This document shows positions 38,540 through 57,500 of a DNA stretch of 64,000 nucleotides, in pieces. Source of the DNA: Tetmemena sp. SeJ-2015 (Eukaryota; Ciliophora; Spirotrichea; Sporadotrichida; Oxytrichidae); NCBI GenBank assembly GCA_027382625.1, contig JAJKFJ010022172.1:62001-126000 (forward strand). The letters run 5' to 3'. The notes beneath the pieces are model-generated. The model saw only the letters and a list, made by a program, of their open reading frames with translations, ran no database searches and was not told the origin of the DNA. Each line of letters starts with the position of its first letter. Position 1 is the stretch's first letter. The position numbers and the translations under genes were made by a program.

Positions 38540-39687
38540 ATGAACAAATTAAGTATCCTACTCTCGAATATGTTCTAGAAGAGCCCTTCTCTTCCATTAA
38601 AAATGAGAGCAGCTGCTTTAACTGGGCCATCCTCATTTCAGTATATGCCAGACTATTTCGAGACTCCGAAGCCTTCAGAAAGTGGTTAAGTACTTATTAA
38701 GGTAGAGTGTGCAACTATGAAACCGAGTGATTTGCATACAGTAGATGGAACTTACACTAAGTATGAGCAATATAGCTACCCCATGATACTAGGCTTTGAA
38801 GGAAGTGGCACAGTAATCTAAGCTTCGTCAGGATTCTTAGGATGGAAGTTAAAGGGAAAGAGAGTGTCTTTTACCAAACCAAAGAACAGTGGAAAGGCCC
38901 ATGACTTTACTTAGCATGGATGCTTTTCAGACTAAACTTATTCAATAAATGATCTTTAAGCATTTTAATTAAGTGGTTTTATATAGTAACTAACGCTCGT
39001 TAATGTGTTGAGCTGAGTGACGATATCAGTTTTGAGTAGGGCTCAAATGGGATAGTGAATGGAATGACAGCCCTTGCTCTTCACGAGTAGTTCCTCTCTT
39101 ATTCTAGAAATCAAAAATCGGTGTTGATTACTGGTGCGAGATCTCAAATGGGAAGATTTCTAACTCAAACTTTCAAAGCTAAATCAACACCTGATTTCAC
39201 TATAGTGAGGGTAGTTAGAGGTAAAGGGGATACTGAAATAGTTAAAGACAATTAAACAACCATTATAACTTTGCAAAGCGAATCATAAGACTTTTAGAAA
39301 TAATTGGTTGAGATATGTCAGCAATATGAAATCCAGACAGCCCTAGATTGTGTTGGAGGTGATTTGACAGGAATCCTCTGCAACTCCATTTTTAAGAATG
39401 GTAGAGTCATAAACTATGGACTATTGAGTGAGTAGCCAATTAGTGGAATAGATCCCTATCTCTTAATATCTAGGAACTCAAAACTAGAATCTTTTTATTT
39501 GCCTTACTGGCTCTAACAGCAGAGACTGCCTAAACTTCTCAAGACCATGAAAGAAGCACAAACTTTTCAAGCCAATGAAACTCCTATCAAAGCTTTTGGA
39601 TTGCACGAAATAGAAGAAGCGTTCAATTTTTATAAGCAAAATTCAGGCAAGGGAAAAATTATAATCAAGCCTAGTCTAACTATTTGA
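38540..39687 (+). CDS. Medium-chain dehydrogenase/reductase (quinone or enoyl reductase type)
   Basis: An NAD(P)H-dependent oxidoreductase of the MDR superfamily. The N-terminal GroES-like part shows VLIKVECATMKPSDLHTVDG, the family catalytic-domain signature, followed by YPMILGFEGSGTVI. The Rossmann part has SVLITGARSQMGRFLTQTF, AVDCVGG-like ALDCVGGDLTG, FKNGRVINYGLLSE and a C-terminal GLHEIEEAFNFYKQNSGKGK that is typical of the family. There is no catalytic zinc Cys/His set, so it resembles zinc-free quinone or enoyl reductases. A 44 bp IES interrupts it between the two domains. Substrate cannot be told from sequence. Start ATG 38540, stop TGA 39685-39687; an internal start at the second or third Met is possible. 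Confidence 0.83.
38960..39003 (+). other. IES, 44 bp, pointer TTAA
   Basis: TTAA at 38956-38959 and 39000-39003. Without excision the frame hits TGA soon after; with it SINDLQ joins CVELSDDISFEQGSNGIVNG, the expected hinge into the Rossmann domain. Confidence 0.85.
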
Positions 39688-39739
39688 AACTTCTAATTTT
39701 CTTCTTTCTTTTCACTTATTTTTAACAATCTATTTTTTA

Positions 39740-40279
39740 ATGAATCTAGTGCCAACACTTTACTCCGCACCTGGGACGACCAAGTTCACTGTGAACTCAA
39801 GAGACCTCGCTCTCTTCATAGATAAGTCGCAGTACCCCTACAAGCTCTTGGACTCAACAGATCAATTCAAATGGGTGGATGTGGGACAGAAAGTAAGATC
39901 AAAGAGAAATAGTCATCATTCCTCTTTTAGATAAATCACGAGTCAATAAAATTCACAATATTTTGCTTGATTTGCGACAAGCCTGCAGTAATAAGAGTGA
40001 GAGCGGTTCCTTGCGAGCACTACTTCTGCTTTGACTGCATGTATGAAAAGATAGATAACATCACAGAATGTCCTTAGTAAGAATTTAATCTTTAAATCCT
40101 CTAGTTGCAAATGCCATGTTCAAAGAATAGAGAAAGTTCCAGATCTTACTAAGCTCTATGGCTGTGACTACACTGACTGCCATCGCTACTTCACAGATAA
40201 TGTTCTTCTCTTAGAGCACCAAGGGAACTTCCATGGAATAGATATCTTGCCTCTGCCTCCAAAAGTGGGCCAAAGATGA
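39740..40279 (+). CDS. Hakai (CBLL1)-like RING and C2H2 zinc-finger protein
   Basis: A likely E3 ubiquitin ligase of the Hakai/CBLL1 family. The RING reads FCLICDKPAVIRVRAVPCEH then YFCFDCMYEKI and ECPYCKC, followed directly by a C2H2-like finger YGCDYTDCHRYFTDNVLLLEH ending QGNFHG; the RING plus pTyr-binding zinc finger order is the Hakai layout. In animals and plants Hakai is also a component of the nuclear mRNA m6A writer complex. Two introns are clear: 39892-39932 (GTAAGA...TTTTAG) and a short one of about 27 nt at 40078-40104 that splits ECPY and CKC. Both are needed to complete the zinc ligands. About 150 residues, ATG 39740 to TGA 40277-40279. Confidence 0.78.
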
Positions 40280-40344
40280 AAACACCTAATTAATGAAAGA
40301 GAAGATATAGAGTAGAATCAAATTTAGTTAAATAATTTCTAAAG

Positions 40345-46970
<6,626 letters not shown>

Positions 46971-47053
46971 TTCCTTAAAATTAAAGTAATATATTGATGA
47001 TATTCCTTTTGATAGATTTGTTATCTTGAATGTAGGAATCCTTTCCGAATAGT

Positions 47054-49418
47054 TCATTCTTACTCGTTATCTTCATGAGAGTTTGAGGGTTTTCCCTAAT
47101 AAAATTTATAAGTTATAAATTTCTTGATTACTCAATGACTGAAGCTTTGAAGGTGTCGTCAGCTGGCTCTGTGATATCTTTTTCTTTAGAGTCGGCATCC
47201 CGCTTGCTTTCCTCAAAAATATATAATTGATGTTTCCTTTTTCCTTTAGACTTCTCTCTTATGCATTATGGCGTGTGCAGAGACCTTCATTAGCATAGCG
47301 TCTCTAAATAATGTCTTCATGCCTTCTTTGTTCAAACAATAAGTGATGTGAAATGATAAGTGAGTTCATTCGGTTGTATTTGGCGAGACTCTTGTTCTTT
47401 CCTGCTTCGAATGCCATCCTATCTACTGTCGAAGACTAGGACTTCAGTTTTTTCATGTCCCTCATTTAAAAAGTGATAAAAGTTCATGCAAGATATTTTG
47501 TTAGCCAAGGGGGAGCTGATCATTTCAGACTGGTCGTAGAGCGAGCCTTGGATGAAGAGCATCTTCTGAGGAAACACCACCTCACTGAATTCCCTGTCCC
47601 TATATTCATTTATTAACTACTGATGATGATGGTTACACTGAGTGGTAGATCATGTCGTTGTAATTCCTGATCATGTGCTTGGTCATGAGTCCCTTCTGCC
47701 TCACATTCTCCAATTGCATGTTCAGGTCTATCTTCTCACTCACGTCCTTAAAGAGGTGGGTCAGTTTCTTCTCCAGAAAGAGAGATGACTGGATCACAAA
47801 CTTCTTCTTCTCCTGGTCGAAGCCCTTCGTTCTCCTAACCCTGGTCTCTGAAGTTAATTATTCTCTCCACTATGTTCTGGTCCTCCACCATTTAGATCCT
47901 ACCTGGCAGGGACTCTCCCTTGATCTTGTTTTCGATCATCTGGTTGATCTGCAGCACTCCATTCACGAAGGAGTAAATGAGGAGAGTGTTCTTCCTCGTT
48001 TCCTCAATGATGTTCTTCTGGTGCAGCTTCTCTTAGTCAATCTGCTCATTCCTCTGCCTCAGCTTGTTCTCCAAGTCTATCATGCCCTCCTTCTCCTTCT
48101 TCTTCTCTTCCTCAAAGCGGTGCTTGTTCTCTCTCAGTTCCTCGAGTGCTTTGTTCTTGACCCACTGCAGTCTGCCTATCTCATTCATGATGTTGCGGAT
48201 GCGAGCCTCCTAGATCTCCTTGTTCTTCATCTGAGGGCCAAGAACATTCACAATCAACTCGTCCATATATCATAAGTACTCTATCTTTATTTTTTATTAG
48301 AAGCAGCCTTCGAGAGCTCATCAAGGTCCGAGTGCTTAAACTTCTCGCACAGAATCGCATACTGCCTTTCATACTCCTTCAGTTGCTCTGACTGCAAATT
48401 CATACTCTAATTATAGATACTCACTCACATTATCTATCTATATTCAGGTAGTTGTGCTCGTGGTTGAGTTCCTCCTCCATCTTGATGGCCTTGATCTGTA
48501 GTTTCTAGAGCTTGCCCTCCTCCTGGAGTTTGGTGATGTGGTTCTACTGGCTTTTGGTGTCGAAGCGGTCAATCATCTTCTTGAGACTGGTGAGGATGCT
48601 GGTCTTCTCATGGATCTTGCGTTTGTTCTCCTTCTTGCGCCTCCTCACGATGTTGATAGCTTGGTGGTACTTGTTGTGCATTTCCTTCTTCTCCTTCTCA
48701 GAGATGAACTGGATGTTCTTCCACTTGTCCATCACGTCCGCGTAGTGGTACACCACAGCCAGCATCTCATCAATCTGCTCCTGCAACTGTCTGTTCTCCT
48801 CCAGGTTCCTTTCGTGCAAGTGCTCCTGAGTTTCTTTCTGCTCCAACTCGTCTTCACTAAAGAGCAAGCATTAATTGGGTGCAAGATGATGATTGAAAGT
48901 AAGTTACATTTAACGGTCGAGGGAGTCTAGCTGGTTAAGCAAATCGTCCTAGTGCTGCATATCGTCAGCAGCTCCGTGCTTGAGGATCATCATCTTCTTG
49001 TGCTGCTGGCTCACTTCCTCCAAACGCTTTTGAGCTTATTGCTGCTCATATCGAAGTCGGTTCTTTAGCTTCATGAATATGTCGTACACTTTCTACAAGC
49101 ATAGTTCATTAACAAAGCCTTAGCACATTCTTGTATATTAGGATTGGTGTATGAAATATTTGCTTAATTTTCAAGACAAAAGGTCAATCTTGAAGCAACT
49201 ATAACTTTAAACTTTTGGCTTACCTCTTTAGACTCTAGGTGTTAGAAATACTGCTGTGCCTTTTCCCTGACAGAGAGTATCTGCTCGCTTCTTATAGAGG
49301 GAGTGGCCTCTGTGTATGTGCAACTGGGTTGCTCTTTAGTTTTGTGATCGTAGTCACTGGGCTCATAATCGTGCTTTATGAAGTCGATCTCTGTGAGTTA
49401 GTAAATTCTGTCGCCCAT
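47054..49418 (-). CDS. Long coiled-coil protein, possibly outer-dynein-arm docking complex type
   Basis: Begins at ATG 49416-49418 (MGDRIYQLTEIDFIKHDYEP) and is almost wholly coiled coil: FMKLKNRLRYEQQQAQKRLE, KNIQFISEKEKKEMHNKYHQ, IGRLQWVKNKALEELRENKH. The segment YAILCEKFKHSDLDEL resembles the linker of CCDC63/CCDC114/ODA1 proteins, which dock outer dynein arms on ciliary doublets, but this is only a pattern-level match. Introns are near 49096-49208 (GTAAGC...TTGTAG), 48857-48909 and 48400-48450. A last intron near 47100-47145 leads to the acidic end SNSHEDNEQE and TGA 47054-47056. A cilium-based function suits a ciliate; any long axonemal coiled coil is an alternative. Confidence 0.55.
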
Positions 49419-50912
49419 TCTTTAGAATTTAATTTCTAATCTTTATTCTAGTCAACCACAGCATATGTGCATATATTTGTGTGTAATAGCAAATTCAGAA
49501 TAATTTTGGGGTAGATATATAATGATTGGAAGTGTTATGTGAGGGGTGGTGTTGGATTATAGTATACTGGTGATTCCGCTCTAACGCCCTAAATTAGGAC
49601 CAATTTAATAGCTAGCCCTCTAATTTATAAATCCTCGTAATTATTTTAATCAGAGTAATTAATATTCAAGCAAATAAAAAGACCCTACCAGTATTTTTAA
49701 GATAATTATCTACTTTTCATTCCATTATTTGATATAAAGTAGTCTTACAAATTATCTCAAACCAATCTTAAATGATTCAAGAGCACAGGATAATATTTGC
49801 GCATATGTGATAGAATGAAAAATAAAAGAGATCTATTGTTTGCCAGATTGCATTTACTTTCCCTCGCTAAATGAGGGATAGATAAAATAGCTTTCTCATA
49901 TTTGAATGAGATTCCTAGTTTTATATATTGAATAAATGAGAGTAATTAGCCGCTGCTAAGAATATATAAAAACTGAGAGAAAGAAGAGGATGCACTTCAT
50001 CGGTTGAATCTAGACAACAATTTTTTAGCATCGTAGCAAGCATACTCCAAAAAGTTATTATCATCATCTACCAATATACTTATTGTTGAAAGTATGTCCA
50101 GATAAATTAGCAGACGAAATAATTTGTGAGTCATAACACAGGCATATTGCGAAAGAAATGTGAAAACCTAATATAACTGGCTCATAGGCATCGGCAGTTG
50201 AGGGCAGGAAAGAGTGACTCTTGTCCAGCAAAAAGCCAATAAACCTGTGCGAAACCATGTGATAGATATGCGAAGTTCAATTCTGTATTTCTGTGAAGGC
50301 CACGTATTATCATTTTCGCATATTTTAATAGAGTATTCTATGGTCGGAGCCAAACTAAAGTCAAAGTTTGTTATGTTTTGGCCATAACATTCACAGATTA
50401 GACTTAATAGCCAAAATTATCACACATAAATTCGATTATACCAAAATATCACTAAAATAATATCTTCTCTCATAATAAAACCTCCAGCCATCTTAATTCA
50501 AAATAATCAAGATTTTATAAACCATCATTATCAATAGGACTGTTATTAAAAAATTTAAATCTAGTTGAGGCAGGCTAGTGAGAACTTTGTGTAGATATCT
50601 AAGATGAAAACTATAAGAAAATGGGATTATTTCAAGCATAAAAAGCGGCCTCTTTCAACAACCCTGCTTTGCTTTACCCTTATTGCTTTAAATTCAAATG
50701 CACTGGTATTCAATTAAATTAAGGTTCTTGCTTTTCCTTTAGACTAGCTATGCACTCTCTAATGCATGAATTGAGATTATAGGCATTGTATTTAGTGAAC
50801 AGGGAGGTTATTATAATTAGATAAATAAATATAATTGGTTCGTAGCATCCTTAAGGTAAACTTCATCACAATAAGAGAACTCATCACAAGCAAGACAGCA
50901 GTTTATTTTAGA
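49419..50912. other. Long non-coding, AT-rich gap between divergent genes
   Basis: About 1.5 kb lies between the divergent axonemal coiled-coil gene and the cold-shock-domain gene. I found no convincing reading frame under the Gln code, no tRNA fold and no clear repeat. A few GC-richer patches (near 49545-49620 and 50160-50300) stand out from the AT-rich background but are not identifiable. It could be promoter DNA plus germline-limited sequence. Confidence 0.4.
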
Positions 50913-53900
50913 ATGCTACACAACGAACAAGGCCCCTAGCCTAACTCATCCATCCTCTCCAACCTCAACTCATCTACAATAAATACACTCATTCAATCAT
51001 TTATAGAATAATCTAATGGAGGGTATATTCCAACTTTGATAGATAAAATCAAAGAGGACATCCTCAAGTTTAAGCAGCTCTGTGCTTATAACTCTCATAG
51101 TCATTTAAATTCATTGCAAGATTTTAATTGAGAGAGCAGCAAAACCAATCCAGCAACTTTATTTTCCATTATAGTTTTGTAATTTTAACGATCAGATCTA
51201 ATCAAGCCTATCGCTATCAAACTCTGGTCTTTCAGGTGGCTCTTAAAACTCTGAAGCAGCCGCCGATCACGTCCTATCCAAATGGCTCGAGGACAAGAAG
51301 CTAATAATAGTTAAGACTGAACTGGTAAGTTCCTTTAAAAGAGTTAGAAGCAGCCATTTTAAATTCGTTTATGAATATTCCATAAGAACTACCTCTCGCT
51401 TAATTGCACATGCATTTATAATATATCTTTACTAATTGTGTATATTCTATTAATTTTCTTTCAGCAATACCGTTCTAACCTCCATTATCTTTATTTCCCT
51501 TTTCTATATCATTTTTCGCATCTTTCTCTTTTTGTAAGTGTTTAACAAATTCGGAATAGGATAACTTATCTTAGCAGGAAGGGCTTTCCGTAGCGCAGCT
51601 ATTCAAGCTATTTTCCATTTTAGTATACAAGCAGGAAGAAAGATACCAAGAGATCAAAATGATCCTCTTTCAATTCTTAAACAGCATTGATTAGGTAAGT
51701 AACCAACAATCCTTCAAACCTATCAACCTAAGAAATTTCAAACTTAAAATGACGTTTAGGACTTCACAAAGGCATTCAAAGAGACAAAGTGCACAGACAT
51801 GAATTCAAAGCAATTCATAGAAAGCGCTGAGAGAGGATACGCTGAGTTTGAACTAATCATAGTCTACTCAGCTATCTTTTTAAGAAGAATATTAGGTTCT
51901 ACTATCTCATAGATTAAGCTCAGCTCGGCTTGCAACTAAATGGTGGTAGTGGAGGAGAGTCGAGTCCCTCTCACAAATTTGGGGAGTTCAGTCTCGTCTA
52001 CGATATGTCACCAGAGTAGACCTTCTTGAAACTGTATATCAGAGCCTAGAGACCTAAACCACAACAGCAAAATGAAATGAGCATAATGAACATGAACTTA
52101 AACAGCACTAGAGTCAAGATTCACCTTGACCTGATTTGCAATGAATTTGAATACGAGATACTCTACAAGAAGGCGTTTTCTATTAGTCCAGTATTAGACC
52201 TAAGCCACGAGCAAATGATGAATGAGAATTTCTTGCAGCAAGCAAATAAGCATAAGAGAGTTTACTCACAAGGTAATTATTCAGGCATTGGAGGTAAACT
52301 AATATTATCACTTGATTAAATGAGGAAAGTGATACAGTCTTTAGTAATGCCTCACCTGCTTCTCACCTGAATCTGTATGGCTCTCCTAACTAACTCAAGA
52401 ATCAAGCATTGATGCAACAAGAGCTGCCAAATTAAGCGATGCTCGCTCAAATGGGTCTAAATAACTAAAGCCCATAATTAGGACTCGGTCCCTAAAATAT
52501 CCAGATGCTTTACCAGCAATAACAAGAGGAGCTTTAAAAGCTATTGATGCTTAAGTAACAACTCTCATTTATGGTTTCATCTTCAATTACACTTAAATTT
52601 AACAAGCTGTTCTTCTCTAAATATAGCAGCAACAGTAACTCATTTAAAGTTAGATCGCAATGCAGTCAAGAGGTCCCAACTCTATAGGGTAAAACTAAAT
52701 GCCTCCTAATCTTATGCCTCCTCCTGGTTTGGGTGCCCCACAAGGCATGAATTAGAAGATCCCCTAAGGTATGAATCTACACTAATCAATAAGTATGCCT
52801 CTGCCAAACTAGCCTTTCAATGGCCAAATGCCTTAAGGAAGACCTATGAATTAAGTTCAGGCACAGCAGCTAATGAAATAGGGAAGTGAACCTATTAGAG
52901 GCATGCATAACAGTTTTGTTCAATAAAGCCATCAGTCCCTTATCGGTCATAACGACATGTAACAGAAGTTCGACCTCTAGACTCAAATGTAGCTTTAGCA
53001 AGTAAAGATGCAATAGCAACAATAATAGTAGCAACATTAGTAATAGCAGCAATAAAAAATGCAAATGAACATGAATTTACAAGAGCAGCTAGCTAAATAG
53101 TATCATCAATAGCAAATGAATCAACAATTTGAAGAGATTAAGGTAGAGATAGTTCCTGATGATGTCGATTCTGATGCTCTTAAAAAATCTCGCAGAACTG
53201 TATCCATGGACGTGTCTAGCAAGATATTCATTCCAACTACAAAGAGAAACTCATCTCAGAAGAAGGAAAGTGATCAAAATCTTCAGTAGCAAATGCCTCA
53301 ATAGTACTTAGCTGCCCAAGGCCATCCTTCTGCGATGATGGCTGCTTCTGTGAATCCTTATGAAATGATGAGCAAGCTCTCAATGGTTGGAGAACAAGAA
53401 GACACTGCAAATATTGAGTATAGAGTGACAGGAAGACTCAAGTTTTTCAATGAGGGACAGAGCTACGGCTTTATTGTTTCAGACATTGATGGCAAAGACC
53501 TATTTTTCCACTTTGATGATATGAAGAAGACTAATTTGTCAAAGCAGTTCCTCAAGGATGCCAAGAATAGATTCATCGTTAGATTTTCCTTCAAAGTCAT
53601 GGGCTACTATGGCAAGTATAGCATGAGCAAGAAGGCTGTAGATATTGATCTAGTCAAGATTGAACCCATCAATTTCCCACCAGGCACAGCTCCAGTGGGC
53701 TTAGATCAAATCCAAGGATCTAACTCCAATAATGGATCTTTGCTAGGCACCTCTGGATTGGAACATGCCTTTAATATTCCTTAGATCAGTTTTTAAGTTA
53801 CTAAAGTTTATTTTAAAGCAAGATTAAGATACTTAAATAGGCAGGCAAATTATTTTAAGCGACATTATAAAGTTTAGAGTTACTTTAAGAGAAAATTACA

Positions 53901-54076
53901 ATTTACTTATTTGATATTTTCTACTAAATTCCAATTATACCCAATTAAATCTAAACGGCTAAGGTTAAATGCAAGCTCCTCTGGGAGGTTCTTTCCTTTT
54001 GGCCTAAAATATGTAAGCTTAGACTATGAGTGGTCTAAGTAACTCATTTATTCAATCTTCAGGAGGACTCTAATGA
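50913..54076 (+). CDS. Q-rich cold-shock-domain RNA-binding protein
   Basis: The C-terminal region has a cold-shock/OB-type domain: VTGRLKFFNEGQSYGFIVSD then IDGKDLFFHFDDM, with RNP-like aromatic residues, so single-strand nucleic-acid binding is expected. Before it lie a Met/Pro/Gln/Asn-rich segment (QMPPNLMPPPGLGAPQGMNQ) and a polyglutamine run near 53000-53065 written mostly as TAA/TAG/CAA mixtures. The N-terminal part is split by several introns (for example 51327-51470 region, 51695-51760, near 51890). Its last 45 codons follow a 154 bp IES and end GLSNSFIQSSGGLQ at TGA 54074-54076. A translational or mRNP regulator is a reasonable inference; no specific orthologue is claimed. Start ATG 50913 begins MLHNEQGPQPNSSILSNL. 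Confidence 0.72.
53776..53929 (+). other. IES, 154 bp, pointer AAT
   Basis: AAT at 53773-53775 and 53927-53929. Removal joins GLEHAFN to SNYTQLNLNGQGQMQAPLGG and gives a clean TGA end at 54074. Without it the frame runs on as unlikely protein. It is the longest insert identified here and is strongly AT-rich. Confidence 0.75.
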
Positions 54077-54585
54077 GCGTCTTCAATGGGATAGACCTTC
54101 TACTCTTGAGAGTCCCTACAAATAAGATAACTTCTTATTAAATAAACAGATGCATGACTTGTCATCATCTACTAAAGATAATCGCCTAATTTCTCCATAC
54201 TGCGTCATTTATTACTTCGAGGTCGCAAGATCCTGCTCCACTCAGTAAGCTAAAGCTGAGTGTTCAAACCCTAAACTCATTATCATTACTTTACTCATCA
54301 ATCAATTACTCTCACTCGCTCTTATTCCCCTATTATCAATCTAAGGTGATTAGTGCTATCAGGAATAAAAAAGGCAGAAATGTTTGAAATGATTATATAA
54401 GCAGGCAGCGATCATTTACACTTCCGATATAAACTGCCGCTAAAGCTTATTTTAATAATCATTATATAAATCCTTTTTACAAATCTATCTAAGGATAAGC
54501 AGTCAATTATAATATCACTCAATGCATCTGTATCTCTAAATACTTATTAATTTCTCATTTGTTGAATAATAGACTTTAAAGTGCG
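54077..54585. other. Intergenic stretch after the cold-shock gene
   Basis: About 510 bases with no supported gene. A segment near 54200-54275 has tRNA-like features (a GTTCAAACC loop) but the flanks do not pair. The remainder is AT-rich and should contain the promoter of the next gene. Confidence 0.4.
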
Positions 54586-57500
54586 ATGAAAAGAGAGAAA
54601 TATCTGCAAAGGCTGGCTTCTACAGAAGAAAATACAGAGGATGATTTTATGTAATTCCTCAATTATTCTAGCAAAATTGACCCCTAAAAGGCCGAAAACC
54701 TCAAGTTTATGGAAGTGCTAGGGGCTGGACCAGTCATCAGTCTCCGCAAAAACCAAATCAGGAAGTATTCTCAAAATGCTCGCGGTATTAGTCAGACGTC
54801 ACAGTAACAATAGATTCATAACGCCGACTTTAAAAATATGCTTAAGAATTTTTATCTAGAGTTTGAAATGTAAACTTGAAAAATCGAAAAGTAAGTTACC
54901 AAGACCCGATCTCTGAAGAGAGTAGACTCACTACTATGCCTAGTATAGCTAATCACCTGAAGCGAAACACCATTAACGCTTATGAATTAATGGAGCCCTC
55001 TAAGAAAAGGAGGTTAGAGGCGCTTCAACCCAAAGCTAAGCAGCCAGCAAACTTCTAGCTGAATGTAATTAAATTTGACACAGACAACCAAATCTTAGAG
55101 AGAACTGAGAATTAAATTAAATTCCTTGAGACCAAAGCGAACACTAATCTCAAAACTATTTCCATTAAAAAGAAGCTATCAATCAAATACTCTGTGTACT
55201 TTTGTGTCTTTATTGGTTATAATTTTGCAATAGAGGAGAAGATAAAGAGACAGCGAAACTTGACTATTGAATAGAGTAGCAGTGGGTCGGACCAAGGCTC
55301 AGACTCCGAGTGTGAGCTGCCGCCCCTCACAAGGATAAATGTGGCAACAATCTCGGATAAGGAATATCTAAAGCTGTTTAGGCAGTAGAATTGCACCCAT
55401 GATAGAGATAGAGAGACAGCTAAGAGTATAACCATGAATCTGCACCTCCCCACTCAGAAAGAAGTCTTAACTAATAACCCACTCTTTAACAAGACTGATT
55501 TCTAAGAAACCGAGCTCAACCTTCATAAGAAACATCTCCATCTCATCACTTAAATGACAGAATAAATTTCATATCTATGTTCATGTGATTAATATTAAGA
55601 GTAGGAGCTGGAAGATGTTAATGTGCCTGTTTACGATGATCAGATATTTGAAAAGAAGTTAAAAGATTAGATGAAGTAGGAACTGAACTTAGATGGAAAG
55701 CTGAACTGCTTGCTCGTAACTCCAGAGTAACTAAGGTGTCCATCTTTAGGCGGCGATTAGCTCGATCCCTCTCGCCGTTCTAGGAATGAATAGGATTTTC
55801 AGAGGGTTTCATTTCGGCAGATGGATACCAAATCGACGCTTTCGATTAAGAATTCAGACATTTAAAATATTCTAAATCCTAGCGAAATAAATTCGCAAAA
55901 ATAATCTTCCCTCAAGAACTTCATGATATTCTTTTAACTTTGCAAGCCATAGATATGCCTCAATAGTTAAATAGAGAAAGGAGGACTCAGATAGATATTC
56001 CCACTTATCTAAGCTTAAGTAAAAAGTTTAAATATTTTATTGATTTTATAAGCTGACTTAATAGGTCTATTAAACACCCCAAATATAAACCCATTTAAAT
56101 TTAGATAAGGGAATTAGAAAAAAAATTGTTTGGGTTTTAAAAAATAATGTAGGTTATCTAAAAAATTTTGGTTAAGGGTATGAAATCCAAATCCAATCGG
56201 TCCCTTTGATCAACAGTATTTATCTAGGTTCATCGAAAAGAACCAATCAAAAAATAATATGGGTTTTTCTTATTTAATTTATCTGCCCACAGCTCCTCCT
56301 TTTAAAAGGAGATTTGAATTAATATTTTGAGTCACACATGATACTATCAATTAACAAAATAAAAACTTGTAAGGCTTATAATTTTGCTTATAAATATGGA
56401 ATTGGGGCGTTTAACAAAGTTAGGATAAATAAGGTTTATAAATTTATTGAATCGAAAAGGTTGTTTATCAATTATTTAAAATCTGATACACTTCAATTTA
56501 TGATTTATTCCATTTTAATTTAAAAATTTAAATTTTTTTTTTTAAACCAAAGTTTTTTAATTTTCATTTCAATTTTTTAGCATTTTCAAGAATATTTTGG
56601 GGAAAATTTAAAAATATAATTTTTTTTTAAAAAAGATATTACGAAAACTTAAGGAATTATCAACCAAATAATTCACAAAGACAAAATTTTAACAAGGGCG
56701 CACAATCTAAAAAGAAACACATTAAGAATTATTCAAATTATTTTACATATAAGTGAATTTATCTGGCCACAGCCTCTCAATGGTCCTTTTGAATAAGGAG
56801 ATTCCCAAATATTAATTATTTTATAGATCACCAACGATACAATCAATTAAAGTAACGAGTAAGAAGAGCAAACTAAGACTTATTGTATAAACTATTGTAT
56901 CATAAAATAAGGAAGTAGAGGTTATAGTTTTAAATCAAGTTGAAATAATTTATTCAGCTTTTAAATTTATTGAAGAAACAAATAAGCATAACAGGCATTC
57001 ATTTTGAGGCAACTGATTAACTTTCTTAACACCTTTCAATTTAAATTTTTGATAGTAGGTAGATAAAGAAGATGCGAAGAGCAGAATATTCTAACCTATC
57101 CTGAATGATTACCTCCACAAAAGAGAGAATGCAATAGGCACTTTACAAAAAGAGTACAAAGTCAAGAAACTCCAAGAACTAAATCTGAGGTACACAAAGA
57201 GCAATTATTTAATTAATATGTTGAGCCACTTTAACTTGAATTTGAATTTATCTTAGCCTCTTATAAACTGGAGAGAGGAGATAGACTTCCCCATTTCAAA
57301 AGAAGAGACTGGCTGACCAAAGCAAAATCTCGCGGAAGATAGTGCACTTCCAATCTCCAAGCCCCTCACCAAAGCACGCAAATAGAGCGCACCTCTAATA
57401 ACTGAGGGTGAATACTTAATAAGCAGCAACTCCAACAATTTAAAAGACCCCTCACTAATAATATTCTGGAGTAAATTAATCAGACTTGCCAGCTCATAAT

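Larger units (their letters stand above)
56030..57060. other. AT-rich germline-limited-like island
   Basis: About 1 kb much richer in A/T than its flanks (long T and A runs at 56525-56650), with no convincing coding frame. It contains two diverged copies of an element near 56276 and 56756. Its position inside or between coding segments makes it a candidate large IES or eliminated spacer. Confidence 0.45.

Noticed and set aside
47673..48275. Plus-strand open frame of 200 codons
   Set aside because: Leu/Val-rich complement of the minus-strand coiled-coil gene, with no family features; the minus strand carries the real helical protein.
48512..48930. Plus-strand frames within the same coiled-coil gene
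   Set aside because: Also antisense shadows of the minus-strand coiled coil.
54200..54275. Possible tRNA gene
   Set aside because: A GTTCAAACC loop is present, but the flanking arms do not pair and no acceptor stem can be drawn.
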